40,245 nucleotides of DNA from Brevundimonas diminuta 470-4 (GCA_000318405.1 KB291746.1:30400-70644); one strand, 5' to 3'. Positions 8,447-16,393 are shown, counted from the first letter of the stretch. Notes: generated by a model not told the origin, from the letters alone. Made by a program: numbers and translations.

Positions 8447-8467
8447 TGTGTCGCGCCGTGTGTCGCG
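8447..8467. promoter_or_regulatory. Tandem repeat / candidate RegA operator between regB and senC
   Basis: Two 9-bp direct repeats TGTGTCGCG (8447-8455 and 8459-8467) are separated by CCG. Within them, GCGCC-GTGT-GTCGC (8453-8466) fits the loose GCGNC-Nx-GNCGC half-site pattern reported for the RegA/PrrA family. It lies in the 104-bp divergent region between regB and senC, where autoregulation by RegA would be expected. The repeat is seen; the binding role is inferred. Confidence 0.4.
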
Positions 8468-8508
8468 GCCGCCCGATGATCCGCTTCGTTCCCCTCCAAG
8501 GAGAGGCC

Positions 8509-9129
8509 ATGCCCCGCCGTCCCGTCATCCTGTTCGCCGCCGCCTGCGCGGTCATCGCCCTGGCGCTGGGCCTGATCACCATGGTGGTGGTCGGCGGTCG
8601 TCAACAGGCGGCCCCGACGACGGATGCGGCCACCGGCCAGCCTCTGGTCGGCGGCCCCTTCACCCTGACCAATCAGGACGGGCAGGCGGTCACGGAAAAG
8701 ATTCTTGAAGGCAAATGGAGCCTGGTCTTCTTCGGCTTCACCTACTGCCCCGACTACTGCCCGACCACGCTGGGCGTGCTGAACGCCGTGCAGGAACGGA
8801 TGGGCGACAAGGCCAAGGACCTGCAGATCGTCTTCATCAGCATCGACCCCGAGCGCGACACCCCGCAGATGCTGAAGGACTATCTGTCCTCGGACGGGTT
8901 CCCCGACGACGTCATCGGTCTGACCGGCACGCCGGAACAGGTGGCCCAGGTCGCTAGGGAATACCGCGCCTTCTATCAAAAAGTCGGCGAGGGCGAAGGC
9001 TACACCATGAACCACGGCCTAACCGTCTATCTGATGGGGCCGGACGGCAAGTTCCGCAGCGCCGTCGCCCACGATCTGGGACCCAGCCGCACCGTGACCC
9101 TGATCGAAAACGCGATGGAGAAGGGCTGA
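8509..9129 (+). CDS. senC: SCO1/SenC/PrrC copper chaperone
   Basis: A 206-residue membrane-anchored thioredoxin-fold protein. One N-terminal helix (about 7-29) puts the domain in the periplasm. The copper ligands of the family are present: Cys80-x3-Cys84 in TYCPDYCP and His169 in TMNHGL. SCO proteins deliver copper to, or reduce, the CuA/CuB centres of cytochrome c oxidase. The gene starts at ATG 8509 behind a strong AAGGAGAGG site. Its position divergent from regB and next to regA matches the senC-regB-regA group of other alphaproteobacteria, which links oxidase assembly to redox signalling. Confidence 0.95.
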   Translation: MPRRPVILFAAACAVIALALGLITMVVVGGRQQAAPTTDAATGQPLVGGPFTLTNQDGQAVTEKILEGKWSLVFFGFTYCPDYCPTTLGVLNAVQERMGDKAKDLQIVFISIDPERDTPQMLKDYLSSDGFPDDVIGLTGTPEQVAQVAREYRAFYQKVGEGEGYTMNHGLTVYLMGPDGKFRSAVAHDLGPSRTVTLIENAMEKG

Positions 9130-9225
9130 TCACCTTTGCCTGAACGCGGCGCGGCGGTCTTTTTTGCACCGCATCATCCTGTATGATCGCCGTTCCGCAT
9201 CGGCGGGGGCCGCAGTCGGGGTTTC

Positions 9226-10506
9226 ATGCTCTACGCTTTTCATGAGCTCGCCTATCATTCGGCGACTCCGTTCCGGATCGGGGCCCAGATGGCCCGCCAG
9301 TTCTGGACCTCTCCGCTCAATCCGGCGTCGGACACGGCGATCGGCCGCACCGCCTATGCCGCCGCCGAGGTGTTCGAAAGCCTGACGCGCCGATACGGCA
9401 AGCCCGACTGGGGCCTTGAGACGATCGAGATCGACGGCAAGCCCGTCCGCACGACCGAGCAGGTGGTCTGGTCCTCGCCCTGGTGCCGTCTGGTGCGGTT
9501 CGCCCGCAACATCGGCGATCTGAAACGTGCGGGCCGACCCGCCGCCGCGCCCGCCGTGGTGATCGTGGCGCCGCTGTCGGGCCACTACGCCACCCTGCTG
9601 CGCGGCACGGTCGAGACCTTCCTCCAAGACCACGACGTCTATGTCACCGACTGGGCCAACGCCCGTCAGGTGCCGATGCTGGAAGGGCGCTTCGACTTCA
9701 ACGACTACATCGATCATGTGCGCGACATGCTGGCGGCCGTCGGCCCGCGCGCCCATGTCGTCGGCGTCTGCCAGCCGGGACCGCCGGTGCTGGCCGCCTG
9801 CGCCGTGATGGCGGCCGAGGACGACCCGAACCGCCCCGCCTCCATGACCTTCATGGGCTCGCCCATCGACGCCCGCCTGTCGCCGACGGTCACGAACCAG
9901 CTGGCCGAGGAAAAGCCCTTCACCTGGTTCAAGTCGAACATGATCCACACCGTGCCCCTGCCCTATCCGGGCGTCGGGCGGCGGGTCTATCCGGGCTTCG
10001 TCCAGCTCTACAGCTTCATGTCGATGAACGAGGACAAGCACGTCGACGCCCACCGGCGCTACTTCAACGATCTGGTGGCGGGCGATGGCGACGGCGTGGA
10101 AAAGCACGAACAGTTCTACGACGAATATCTGTCGGTGCTGGACCTGACCGAGGAGTTCTATCTCCAGACCATCGACATCGTCTTCCAGCAGCACCTGCTG
10201 CCGCGCGGCCTGCTTGAGCATCGCGGCCGGACGGTCGATCTGAGCGCGATCAAGGACATCGGCCTGGCCACCATCGAGGGCGAGATGGACGACATCTCCG
10301 GCGTCGGCCAGACCCAGGCGGCGCACGGCCTGACGCCCAACATCCCCGACGACCGGCGCCTGCTCTACGTCCAGCCCAAGGTCGGCCACTACGGCGTCTT
10401 CAACGGCCGCCGTTTCCGCGAGGAGATCTATCCCCGCGTGCGCGATTTCATCGCCAGTAATGAAGCGATCAGTGTCGTACCGGAACGGTCAGCGTCTGCC
10501 GCTTGA
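9226..10506 (+). CDS. phaZ: Intracellular polyhydroxyalkanoate (PHB) depolymerase
   Basis: A 426-residue enzyme that hydrolyses stored PHB granules to 3-hydroxybutyrate in the cytoplasm. The nucleophile elbow is GVCQPG with Cys182 instead of serine, characteristic of intracellular depolymerases of the Ralstonia PhaZ1 type. Asp355 or Asp356 (EGEMDDISG) and His388 (VGHYGVFNG) complete the expected triad at nearly the same positions as in PhaZ1. The N-terminus (MLYAFHELAY) also matches that family and there is no signal peptide. The start ATG 9226 has only a weak GGGG site. No phasin or synthase gene is adjacent. Its 3' end overlaps the next gene by 47 nt. Confidence 0.93.
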   Translation: MLYAFHELAYHSATPFRIGAQMARQFWTSPLNPASDTAIGRTAYAAAEVFESLTRRYGKPDWGLETIEIDGKPVRTTEQVVWSSPWCRLVRFARNIGDLKRAGRPAAAPAVVIVAPLSGHYATLLRGTVETFLQDHDVYVTDWANARQVPMLEGRFDFNDYIDHVRDMLAAVGPRAHVVGVCQPGPPVLAACAVMAAEDDPNRPASMTFMGSPIDARLSPTVTNQLAEEKPFTWFKSNMIHTVPLPYPGVGRRVYPGFVQLYSFMSMNEDKHVDAHRRYFNDLVAGDGDGVEKHEQFYDEYLSVLDLTEEFYLQTIDIVFQQHLLPRGLLEHRGRTVDLSAIKDIGLATIEGEMDDISGVGQTQAAHGLTPNIPDDRRLLYVQPKVGHYGVFNGRRFREEIYPRVRDFIASNEAISVVPERSASAA

Positions 10507-11185
10507 GGGCGGCGGCGCCCTGAGGCTGTCGGTCAATCCGCGCGCGCGTCGGCTGTCGATCCGCATCGACGCCCGCGCCGGCGAGGCCGTGGCCGTGGCG
10601 CCCAGCGAGCGGCGTCTGGGCGAGGTCGTGGCCTTCGCCCGCACCAAGGCCGGATGGATCGCCGAACGGCTGGCCGCACGGGCCGAGACCCTGGCGTTTG
10701 AACCGGGCGCTGTCGTCACCTGGCTGGGTCATCCGCTGCGGCTGGAGGCGAGCGGCGGCGCGGGCGCCGCGCGCCTGATCGAAACGGATGAGGGCCCGGT
10801 GCTGCGTTCCGGCGGCGAGGGCGAGGCCTTTTCCCGCCGCATCGAGAACTGGTTCCGCCGCGCCGCGCGCGACTTCCTGACCGAGCGCACGCAGGTCTAC
10901 CTGAAGGCCCTCGGACAGGCGCCGGTGAAGGTGTCGATCGTCGACACCCGCTCGCGCTGGGGCTCCTGCAGCCCGCATAACCGTTCGATCCGCTATTCCT
11001 GGCGCGTCGTCATGGCCCCGCCCGCGGTGGCCGACTATCTCGCCGCGCACGAAGTGGCCCACCTGGTCCACGCCGACCACAGCCCAGCCTATTGGTCGGT
11101 CGTCGCCCGCCTGATCGGCGACCACCGGCCGCACCGCCGCTGGCTGCGCGAGCATGGCGCATCCCTGCATGCGGTCGGCGGATAG
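10460..11185 (+). CDS. YgjP/SprT-type zinc metallopeptidase (DUF45)
   Basis: A 241-residue predicted metal-dependent hydrolase of the YgjP/DUF45 (WLM-like) group. The zinc motif is HEVAH (197-201), followed by His205 and His208 in HADHSPAYW. It is preceded by the conserved RWGSCS segment that typifies this family. The N-terminal half carries the usual arginine-rich entry (RARRLSIRI). Function in bacteria is poorly defined. The ATG at 10460 lies inside phaZ with a 47-nt overlap and no clear ribosome binding site; GTG at 10472 in the same frame is an alternative. The overlap suggests co-transcription with phaZ. Confidence 0.85.
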   Translation: MKRSVSYRNGQRLPLEGGGALRLSVNPRARRLSIRIDARAGEAVAVAPSERRLGEVVAFARTKAGWIAERLAARAETLAFEPGAVVTWLGHPLRLEASGGAGAARLIETDEGPVLRSGGEGEAFSRRIENWFRRAARDFLTERTQVYLKALGQAPVKVSIVDTRSRWGSCSPHNRSIRYSWRVVMAPPAVADYLAAHEVAHLVHADHSPAYWSVVARLIGDHRPHRRWLREHGASLHAVGG

Positions 11186-11189
11186 GCGC

Positions 11190-11636
11190 CTACTCGCGCA
11201 TCGCCCTCAAGGCGCCCAGACGGGCGAAGGCCAGGGTCAGGGCCTTGCGGCGCGCGGGCGCCAGGGGCGTGGCGGGCGCGTCGCGCACCACCGCCCCGCC
11301 GAAGCCGTCAGCGACGATCAGGCCCGGTTCGTCCGGCAGGACGCCGTCTGGAAACTCCGGCGCCACGGCGAAATAGAAGGCGTCGCAGAAGGGGCCGTAC
11401 TCCTGCCATTTGCGGTCCACGCGATAGTCGTCGACGCCCGACTTCACCTCGCAGATGACGATGTCGCCCTTGGGCCCCAGGGCCATGACGTCCGCGCGCC
11501 GCCCGTTTGGCAGGCAGACCTCAAGCAGGGGCGCATAGCCCATGTCGACCAGCAACCGCGCCGCGCCCCGCGTGACGGACAGGGTCGTTTCGGGGCGGCT
11601 GAAAACCAGTTCGAGGTGAAGCGCGGCGGCGGCCAT
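11190..11636 (-). CDS. mmcB: MmcB family DNA-repair protein
   Basis: A 148-residue protein of the MmcB family, known in Caulobacter as an SOS-induced factor that protects against mitomycin C. The sequence shows a PD-(D/E)xK nuclease-like core: RADVMAL near 47-53, then DIVICEVKSG near 58-67, where the D and E-x-K would bind metal. A consensus alphaproteobacterial LexA box sits 11 bp upstream of the start codon (11647-11661), which strongly supports both the identification and SOS regulation. It follows the GNAT gene by 25 bp on the same strand and is convergent with the YgjP gene, 4 bp away. Confidence 0.88.
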   Translation of the reverse strand: MAAAALHLELVFSRPETTLSVTRGAARLLVDMGYAPLLEVCLPNGRRADVMALGPKGDIVICEVKSGVDDYRVDRKWQEYGPFCDAFYFAVAPEFPDGVLPDEPGLIVADGFGGAVVRDAPATPLAPARRKALTLAFARLGALRAMRE

Positions 11637-11646
11637 GCGCCTTTAT

Positions 11647-11661
11647 GTTCCCCTTGCGTTC
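11647..11661 (-). promoter_or_regulatory. LexA/SOS box (GTTC-N7-GTTC)
   Basis: On the plus strand the sequence reads GTTC-CCCTTGC-GTTC, which is GAAC-N7-GAAC on the mmcB strand. This is the exact direct-repeat SOS box of alphaproteobacteria. It occupies the gap between the GNAT stop codon (11662-11664) and the mmcB start (11636), so LexA binding here would block transcription of mmcB. Confidence 0.85.
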
Positions 11662-12228
11662 CTACCGCAAGCGCTGCCGGTTCGCCCGCCACTGCTCGCG
11701 CGTCTGGCCCCACAGATTGACCTTGTGCTCGTGGAACGGCGGCGGGATCGCACCCGGCCCGCGATTGGTCGAGCCCAGCCGCTCGGCCAGCTTCTCCGAG
11801 GCGCGGTTGTCCGGGTCGATGCAGTGGATGACGTCGGCCCATTCCAGCACGTCGAAGGCGTAGTCCATGGTCGCCGCAGCCGCCTCGAGCGCATAGCCAT
11901 TGCCCGTGGCGTCGCGATGCAGGCTCCAGCCGCCCTCCCGGCCCGGCCAGCCATAAGGATGCAGCGGCCCGATCCGGCCCATCCACAGGCCGGTCGCCTT
12001 CTCGATGACCGAGAACATGCCTTCACCCTGCAGCGCCCACATGCCCGCCACCGAGGCCATGGCGCGCCAGACCTCATGCCTGGACTGCACCCCGCCGATG
12101 AAGCGGGTCGTCTCAGGGTCGCTCATGAAGTCGGCCCAGCGGGGGAAGTCTTCCAGCGTCGGCGGGCGCAGGAACAGGCGCTCGGTTTCCAGCGTGGGGC
12201 CGAGGGGAGAAGTCGGGAGATCGATCAC
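11662..12228 (-). CDS. GNAT N-acetyltransferase (RimJ/RimL-like)
   Basis: A 188-residue acetyl-CoA-dependent acetyltransferase. It begins with the typical LETERLFLRPPTLEDFP entry of RimJ/RimL-type enzymes. The acetyl-CoA binding segment is near residues 107-113 (RDATGNG), followed by YALEAAAA. These enzymes acetylate protein N-termini or small molecules; the substrate is not predictable. The start is GTG at 12228, whose bases overlap the thpR stop as GTGA, implying translational coupling. The frame is open further upstream (to 12507), but that part is a shadow of thpR. The C-terminal end abuts the SOS box of mmcB. Confidence 0.85.
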   Translation of the reverse strand: MIDLPTSPLGPTLETERLFLRPPTLEDFPRWADFMSDPETTRFIGGVQSRHEVWRAMASVAGMWALQGEGMFSVIEKATGLWMGRIGPLHPYGWPGREGGWSLHRDATGNGYALEAAAATMDYAFDVLEWADVIHCIDPDNRASEKLAERLGSTNRGPGAIPPPFHEHKVNLWGQTREQWRANRQRLR

Positions 12229-12764
12229 AACAGATACTCGCGTTCCAGGGTGTAGACGCTGCCGTCCCCGGTCAGGACGCTGGAATAGAGACCGAAGCGA
12301 TCCACGCGGATCGGCGGCGACTTCAGCAGATTGTGCCCGGCGATCCAGGCGCCGATGCGGTCCGGATTCGCCTGGGGCTTCAGATAGGCCAGGGTGACGT
12401 GCGGCCGGTATTCGCGCTTTTCCGGCGGAACGCCCGCGCGCTCGCCCGCCGACCGGCAACGTCCGGCCAGGACGTTCAGCGGTTCCGACCGCTCCAGCCC
12501 GGCCCACAGGGTGTGGCTGCGGTGGGCGTCGCCGAAGGCGCCGACGCCGTTCAGGGTGATCTCGAACGGCCCTCCGCCCTCTGCGCGGGTGAGTTCAGAG
12601 GCCAGATCGTCGGCCGTGCGCTCTGTCGCCTCGCCGTAGAAGGCCAGGGTGACATGCAGGGCGTCCAGCGGCCGCCAGCGGGCGCCAGGCAGGCCCGACT
12701 GACGCCGCGCCAGGGTCTCGGCGACGTCGTCGGGAATGGCGATGGCGGTGAACAGACGTAACAT
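12225..12764 (-). CDS. thpR: RNA 2',3'-cyclic phosphodiesterase (2'-5' RNA ligase family)
   Basis: A 179-residue 2H phosphoesterase. Both signature HxT motifs are present as HVTLAFYG (first half) and HVTLAYL (second half), separated by about 80 residues as in ThpR/LigT. The family opens 2',3'-cyclic phosphates on RNA ends, and some members ligate tRNA halves in vitro. ATG 12764 (MLRLFTAIAIP) is the family-typical start with AAGGG upstream; an in-frame extension to 12818 is not supported. It overlaps the GNAT gene by 4 nt and is divergent from the Bax-inhibitor gene. Confidence 0.92.
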   Translation of the reverse strand: MLRLFTAIAIPDDVAETLARRQSGLPGARWRPLDALHVTLAFYGEATERTADDLASELTRAEGGGPFEITLNGVGAFGDAHRSHTLWAGLERSEPLNVLAGRCRSAGERAGVPPEKREYRPHVTLAYLKPQANPDRIGAWIAGHNLLKSPPIRVDRFGLYSSVLTGDGSVYTLEREYLL

Positions 12765-12812
12765 GCGACCCTTGGTAGCGGGCGGAACCGGCGGCCGGAA
12801 GTCCGGTTTTTC

Positions 12813-12841
12813 TTGCATGGACGCCCCCGCGTCCCGATATT
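12813..12841 (+). promoter_or_regulatory. Candidate vegetative promoter for the BI-1 gene
   Basis: TTGCAT (12813-12818) and GATATT (12836-12841) are separated by 17 bp, the ideal sigma-70 spacing. A start near 12848 would give a leader of about 40 nt before ATG 12891. It overlaps the upstream part of the divergent thpR gene's promoter region. Support is by motif only. Confidence 0.35.
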
Positions 12842-12890
12842 TACGCCAAAGGTCGGGACCTTCCCGGCCGAATGGGAGACTTCTTTCGCG

Positions 12891-13640
12891 ATGAGCGACT
12901 TCAACAACGGCTATGCGCGCCCGCTTCCGCAGTCGGCGGACATGTCCGTCGACGCCGGTCTGCGCGCCTTCATGCTGGGCGTCTACAACAAGCTGGCGAT
13001 CGGCCTGGTCGTCGCGGGCGTCCTGGCCTACGTCACCGGCAACGTCCCGGCGGTGCAGCAGCTGCTGTTCGCCCGCATGCCGGACGGCCGCATCGGCCTG
13101 ACCATGCTGGGCATGATCATCCAGTTCTCGCCGCTGGTCATGCTGTTCGGCTCCATGTTCTTCATGAAGAACCCGACGGCCAAGGGCGTGAACATGCTCT
13201 ACTGGGCCGTGGTCGCCACCATCGGCGCCGGTCTGGGCGTGCTGTTCCTGCGCTATACGGGCGGTTCGCTGGCCTCGACCTTCTTCGTCACCGCCGCCGC
13301 CTTCGCGGGTCTGAGCCTGGTCGGCTACACGACCAAGAAGGACCTCAGCGGCATGGGCACCTTCCTGATCATGGCCCTGATCGGCCTGATCCTGGCCATG
13401 CTGGTCAACGCCTTCCTGGTGAAGTCGGGCATGTTCGGCCTGGTGATCTCGGGTCTGGGCGTGCTGATCTTCTCGGGCCTGATCGCCTATGACACCCAGC
13501 GTCTGAAGATGACCTACTACGCCCTCGGCGGCGACAAGAACGCCATGGGCGTGGCCACGGGCTTCGGCGCCCTGAGCCTGTTCATCAACTTCATCAACCT
13601 GTTCCAGTTCCTGCTCGCCTTCATGGGCGGCCGCGAATAG
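12891..13640 (+). CDS. Bax inhibitor-1/YccA family membrane protein
   Basis: A 249-residue inner-membrane protein of the BI-1 (TMBIM) family, with about seven membrane helices from residue 30 onward. The C-terminal block has the family pattern SGLIAYDTQRLKMTYYALGG followed by a last hydrophobic helix. Bacterial members such as BsYetJ are pH-sensitive calcium leak channels, and YccA/YbhL modulate FtsH; the role here is unproven. The start ATG 12891 matches the family N-terminus; the GGGAG upstream is rather far (14 nt). A strong terminator and two palindromic repeats follow. Confidence 0.93.
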   Translation: MSDFNNGYARPLPQSADMSVDAGLRAFMLGVYNKLAIGLVVAGVLAYVTGNVPAVQQLLFARMPDGRIGLTMLGMIIQFSPLVMLFGSMFFMKNPTAKGVNMLYWAVVATIGAGLGVLFLRYTGGSLASTFFVTAAAFAGLSLVGYTTKKDLSGMGTFLIMALIGLILAMLVNAFLVKSGMFGLVISGLGVLIFSGLIAYDTQRLKMTYYALGGDKNAMGVATGFGALSLFINFINLFQFLLAFMGGRE

Positions 13641-13652
13641 GAATTTTTGAGT

Positions 13653-13691
13653 GCGCTATGGCCGCGACGCGGTCACGGCCGACTTGAGCGC
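13653..13691 (-). repeat. REP-like palindromic element, TCAAG family, inverted (copy 2)
   Basis: Reverse orientation: GCGC (13653-13656), TATG, an imperfect GC palindrome, CTTGA (13683-13687) and GCGC (13688-13691). Read on the minus strand this is arm, TCAAG, hairpin, CATA, arm. It is paired head-to-head with the copy at 13693-13722, only 1 bp away. Confidence 0.6.
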
Positions 13692-13692
13692 T

Positions 13693-13722
13693 GGCCTCAA
13701 GCAGCCCGAAGGGCGATAGGCC
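13693..13722 (+). repeat. REP-like palindromic element, TCAAG family, direct (copy 3)
   Basis: GGCC (13693-13696), TCAAG, CAG, inner hairpin CCC-GAA-GGG (13705-13713), CGATA, GGCC (13719-13722). This is one of the cleanest copies and, with copy 2, forms an inverted pair between the BI-1 gene and its terminator. Confidence 0.75.
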
Positions 13723-13725
13723 AAG

Positions 13726-13762
13726 AAAAACGAGGCTCCGACGGCGACGTCGGAGCCTTTTT
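13726..13762. terminator. Strong bidirectional intrinsic terminator
   Basis: Perfect 9-bp stem GGCTCCGAC (13734-13742) / GTCGGAGCC (13749-13757) with loop GGCGAC. TTTTT follows on the plus strand and AAAAA precedes it, so it can work for both the BI-1 gene (plus) and the DUF2794 gene (minus). Confidence 0.9.
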
Positions 13763-13785
13763 CTTATGTTGCCTAGCTCGTCGCC

Positions 13786-14139
13786 CTACTCCACCACCGT
13801 GAACTTGCGGCTGTCGAACACGCGCAGCACCTGGGCCAGGTCACGGCCGCGCTTCAGCACATGGCCGCCCTCGCCGATCACGGCCCACTGGCCCTGTTTC
13901 AGGCGCAGGGCCGGGCGTTTCTCGATGCGATAGACCGGGGCGTCGCCGTGGCGGCGGAAGACGGCGAACTCGGCATGCTCCCTGCCCCCGGCCATGGCGT
14001 AGTCGCGCCATTCGCCCGCCGCCACCATCCGCCCATAGACCCGCAGCATCTGGTCCAGTTCGCGGCGGTCGAAGAAGACAGGCCCGGCCGGGGAAGGCCC
14101 CTGCGGCTGTGCGTTCGAACTGTCGGCGTCGAAGCTCAT
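13786..14139 (-). CDS. DUF2794 domain-containing protein
   Basis: A 117-residue protein recognised as the DUF2794 family, found across alphaproteobacteria and of unknown function. Conserved features visible are FDRRELDQMLRVYGRM followed by AAGEWRDYA (about 22-49), RRHGDAPVYRIEK and LKRGRDLAQVLRV. There is no signal peptide or membrane helix, so it is probably cytoplasmic. The first 20 residues look disordered. It is convergent with the BI-1 gene across a shared terminator and divergent from fabI with about 100 bp between starts. Confidence 0.8.
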   Translation of the reverse strand: MSFDADSSNAQPQGPSPAGPVFFDRRELDQMLRVYGRMVAAGEWRDYAMAGGREHAEFAVFRRHGDAPVYRIEKRPALRLKQGQWAVIGEGGHVLKRGRDLAQVLRVFDSRKFTVVE

Positions 14140-14246
14140 GACTTCAACTTAGGCCGCTGGCGGATAAACGCCAGCGTCAGCACTCACTTGTCACCCGCCG
14201 CGCGCCCGTCCAAAAGGCGGATCAAGTTTAGATACGGAGACGAACC

Positions 14247-15068
14247 ATGGCGACGAGCGAAGGCTGGGACATGCCCACCGGCGAACTCATGAAGGGCAAG
14301 AAGGGCCTGATCATGGGGGTGGCCAACTCCAACTCCATCGCCTGGGGCATCGCCTCGCAGCTGGCCGCCCAGGGCGCCGAACTGGCCTTCACCTATCTGG
14401 GCGAAGGGCTTGAGCGCCGCGTACGCCCGCTGGCCGAAAGCGTCGGCGCCAAGCTGCTGATCCAGGCCGACGTCACCGACGACGCCTCGATGGACGCCGC
14501 CTTCGCCGAGCTGGAAAAGGAATTCGGCACGATCGACTTCGTCGTCCACTCGGTCGCCTTCGCCAACAAGGACGAGCTGAAGGGCTCCTTCGTCGACAAC
14601 ACCACCCGCGACAGCTTCCTGCTGGCCATGAACATCTCGGCCTTCAGCTTCGTCGACGTGGCCAAGCGTTCGGCGAAACTGATGCCGAACGGCGGCTCGA
14701 TGATCACCCTGACCTACCTCGGGTCTGAGCGGGTCATCCCGAATTACAACACCATGGGCGTAGCCAAGGCCGCGCTGGAAGCCGCCACCCGCTACATCGC
14801 GCGCGACCTGGGGCCCAAGGGCATCCGCGTCAACGCCATCAGCGCGGGCGCCATGCGCACCCTGTCGCTGGCGGGCATCGCGGGCGGACGCGGCCTGCAC
14901 TCCAAGTCGGCCCAGTTCTCCCTGATCAAGGAAGAAACCTCGATGGAAGGCGTCGCCGGCGCCGCCCTGTGGCTGTGCTCGGACCTGGGCCGCTCGACCA
15001 CGGGCGAGGTCGTCCATGTCGACGCCGGTTTCCACGCCGTCGGCCTGCCGGACGACATGGAGGGCTGA
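14247..15068 (+). CDS. fabI: Enoyl-ACP reductase (NADH) FabI
   Basis: A 273-residue short-chain dehydrogenase that reduces enoyl-ACP in the last step of each fatty-acid elongation round. The nucleotide-binding loop is GVANSNSIAWGIA (24-36), the variant glycine pattern of FabI. Catalytic residues are Tyr157, Tyr167 and Lys174 (Tyr-x6-Lys, YNTMGVAK). The C-terminus ends in the usual TTGEVVHVDAGFH segment. A GGAG site precedes ATG 14247. It is the target of triclosan-type inhibitors in the family. A terminator follows at 15094. Confidence 0.96.
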   Translation: MATSEGWDMPTGELMKGKKGLIMGVANSNSIAWGIASQLAAQGAELAFTYLGEGLERRVRPLAESVGAKLLIQADVTDDASMDAAFAELEKEFGTIDFVVHSVAFANKDELKGSFVDNTTRDSFLLAMNISAFSFVDVAKRSAKLMPNGGSMITLTYLGSERVIPNYNTMGVAKAALEAATRYIARDLGPKGIRVNAISAGAMRTLSLAGIAGGRGLHSKSAQFSLIKEETSMEGVAGAALWLCSDLGRSTTGEVVHVDAGFHAVGLPDDMEG

Positions 15069-15093
15069 GCCCCCGACTTCATGCGAACACAGA

Positions 15094-15123
15094 GGGCCTC
15101 CGGGCGAACCGGCGGCCCTTTTT
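15094..15123 (+). terminator. Intrinsic terminator of fabI
   Basis: GGGCC-T-CCGG, loop GCGAA or similar, CCGG-C-GGCCC (stem 15094-15118 with one internal mismatch) is followed by TTTTT (15119-15123) on the plus strand, 26 bp after the fabI stop. Confidence 0.85.
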
Positions 15124-15135
15124 CGTTTCCCAATA

Positions 15136-15167
15136 CCGCTCATCCCGGCGTCCGCCGGGATGAGCGG
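15136..15167. repeat. CCGGGATGAGCGG palindrome family (copy 1, perfect)
   Basis: Perfect 14-bp arms CCGCTCATCCCGGC (15136-15149) and GCCGGGATGAGCGG (15154-15167) around GTCC. Related copies lie at 24824-24843 and 36991-37022. It is immediately downstream of the fabI terminator and upstream of the transporter gene. Confidence 0.8.
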
Positions 15168-15220
15168 AAGAGGATATGTTTCCGCTTTCAGGCGTCCCTC
15201 TACCGGCCTAGCTTGGGCGC

Positions 15221-16393
15221 ATGAGTTCCGCGCGCCTGCCTCCTCCCGCCAGCTTTTCCGCCGCCGCCGTGGCGACCGTCGTCGGCTTCGGCGGCACGGT
15301 CGCCCTGATCGTTCAGGCGGGGCAGGCGATGGGCGCGTCGCCCGGCCAGATCATCTCCATGGTCACCGCCCTGTGTCTGGGCATAGGCCTGCCCGGCGCG
15401 GTGCTGAGCTGGCGACTGAAGATGCCGGTGGTGCTGGCCTGGTCGACGCCGGGGGCGGCCCTGCTGGCGGCCTCGACGCTGGGCCTCGGCTGGTCGACGG
15501 CCGTGGGCGCCTTCGTCATCGCCGGGCTGATGATGGTGCTGACCGGGCTGGTCCCGGCGCTGGGACGGCTGGCCGAGCGCATACCCGCCGCCGTCGCCTC
15601 GGCCATGCTGGCAGGGGTGCTGCTGCCCTTCTGCCTCAAGCTGTTCCTGGTGTTCCCGACCGATCTGATGCTGGCCGCAGGCCTGCTGCTGGTCTTTCTG
15701 GTCATGCGTCGGCTGGCGCCCGCCTGGTCCCTGCCCGCCGTTCTGGTCGCCGCCTTCGCCGTTCTGGCCGTGCGCGGTCAGGTCGCCCTGCCCGAGGGAT
15801 CCGGCCTGTTCGGCGATCTGTCGCCCGTCATGCCCGCCTTCGACTGGAAGGCGGCGGTCAGTCTGGCCGTGCCGCTGTATCTGGTGACGCTGGCGTCGCA
15901 GAACCTGCCCGGTCTGGTGGTGCTGAGGGCCGCTGGCTACGCCCCGCCCGCCGGAAAGCTGATCTTCTGGGGCGGGCTGACCAGCACGCTTCTGGCCCCC
16001 TTCGGCGCGCACGGCGTCAATCTGGCCGCCATCACCGCGGCCATCTGCACCGGGCCTGACGCCCACCCCGACGCCGCCAGACGCTGGACCGTGGGGGTGA
16101 TCTACGGCCTGTTCTATCTGGTCGTCGCCCTGTTCGCGGCGCCGCTGGCCGGGCTGTTCATCGCCATGCCGACCGGGGCGCTGGCCGCCATCACCGGCCT
16201 GGCGCTGATCGCGCCCCTGACCGGATCGCTGGGCGCCATGATGGGCGAGGTCAAGGATCGCGAGGCCGCCATCCTGACCTTCGCCGCCACGGCGTCGGGC
16301 GTGGCCCTGTTCGGCGTCGGCTCGGCCTTCTGGGGGCTGGCCGTCGGCTTTCTGGCGCTGGCGGCGCGGCGCTGGATTCCGGCCCGCGCCTGA
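15221..16393 (+). CDS. benE: BenE-family benzoate/H+ symporter-like transporter
   Basis: A 390-residue, very hydrophobic inner-membrane protein with roughly 11-12 helices, matching the BenE family of benzoate/proton symporters. The family-typical stretch WSTPGAALLA (about 74-83) is present, as is the segment GAHGVNLAAITAAI near 264-277. No benzoate catabolic genes are adjacent, so the true substrate may differ. The start ATG 15221 gives the expected short N-terminus; no strong ribosome binding site is visible. The lone Rieske oxygenase at 1843 is too distant to be called a partner. Confidence 0.85.
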   Translation: MSSARLPPPASFSAAAVATVVGFGGTVALIVQAGQAMGASPGQIISMVTALCLGIGLPGAVLSWRLKMPVVLAWSTPGAALLAASTLGLGWSTAVGAFVIAGLMMVLTGLVPALGRLAERIPAAVASAMLAGVLLPFCLKLFLVFPTDLMLAAGLLLVFLVMRRLAPAWSLPAVLVAAFAVLAVRGQVALPEGSGLFGDLSPVMPAFDWKAAVSLAVPLYLVTLASQNLPGLVVLRAAGYAPPAGKLIFWGGLTSTLLAPFGAHGVNLAAITAAICTGPDAHPDAARRWTVGVIYGLFYLVVALFAAPLAGLFIAMPTGALAAITGLALIAPLTGSLGAMMGEVKDREAAILTFAATASGVALFGVGSAFWGLAVGFLALAARRWIPARA

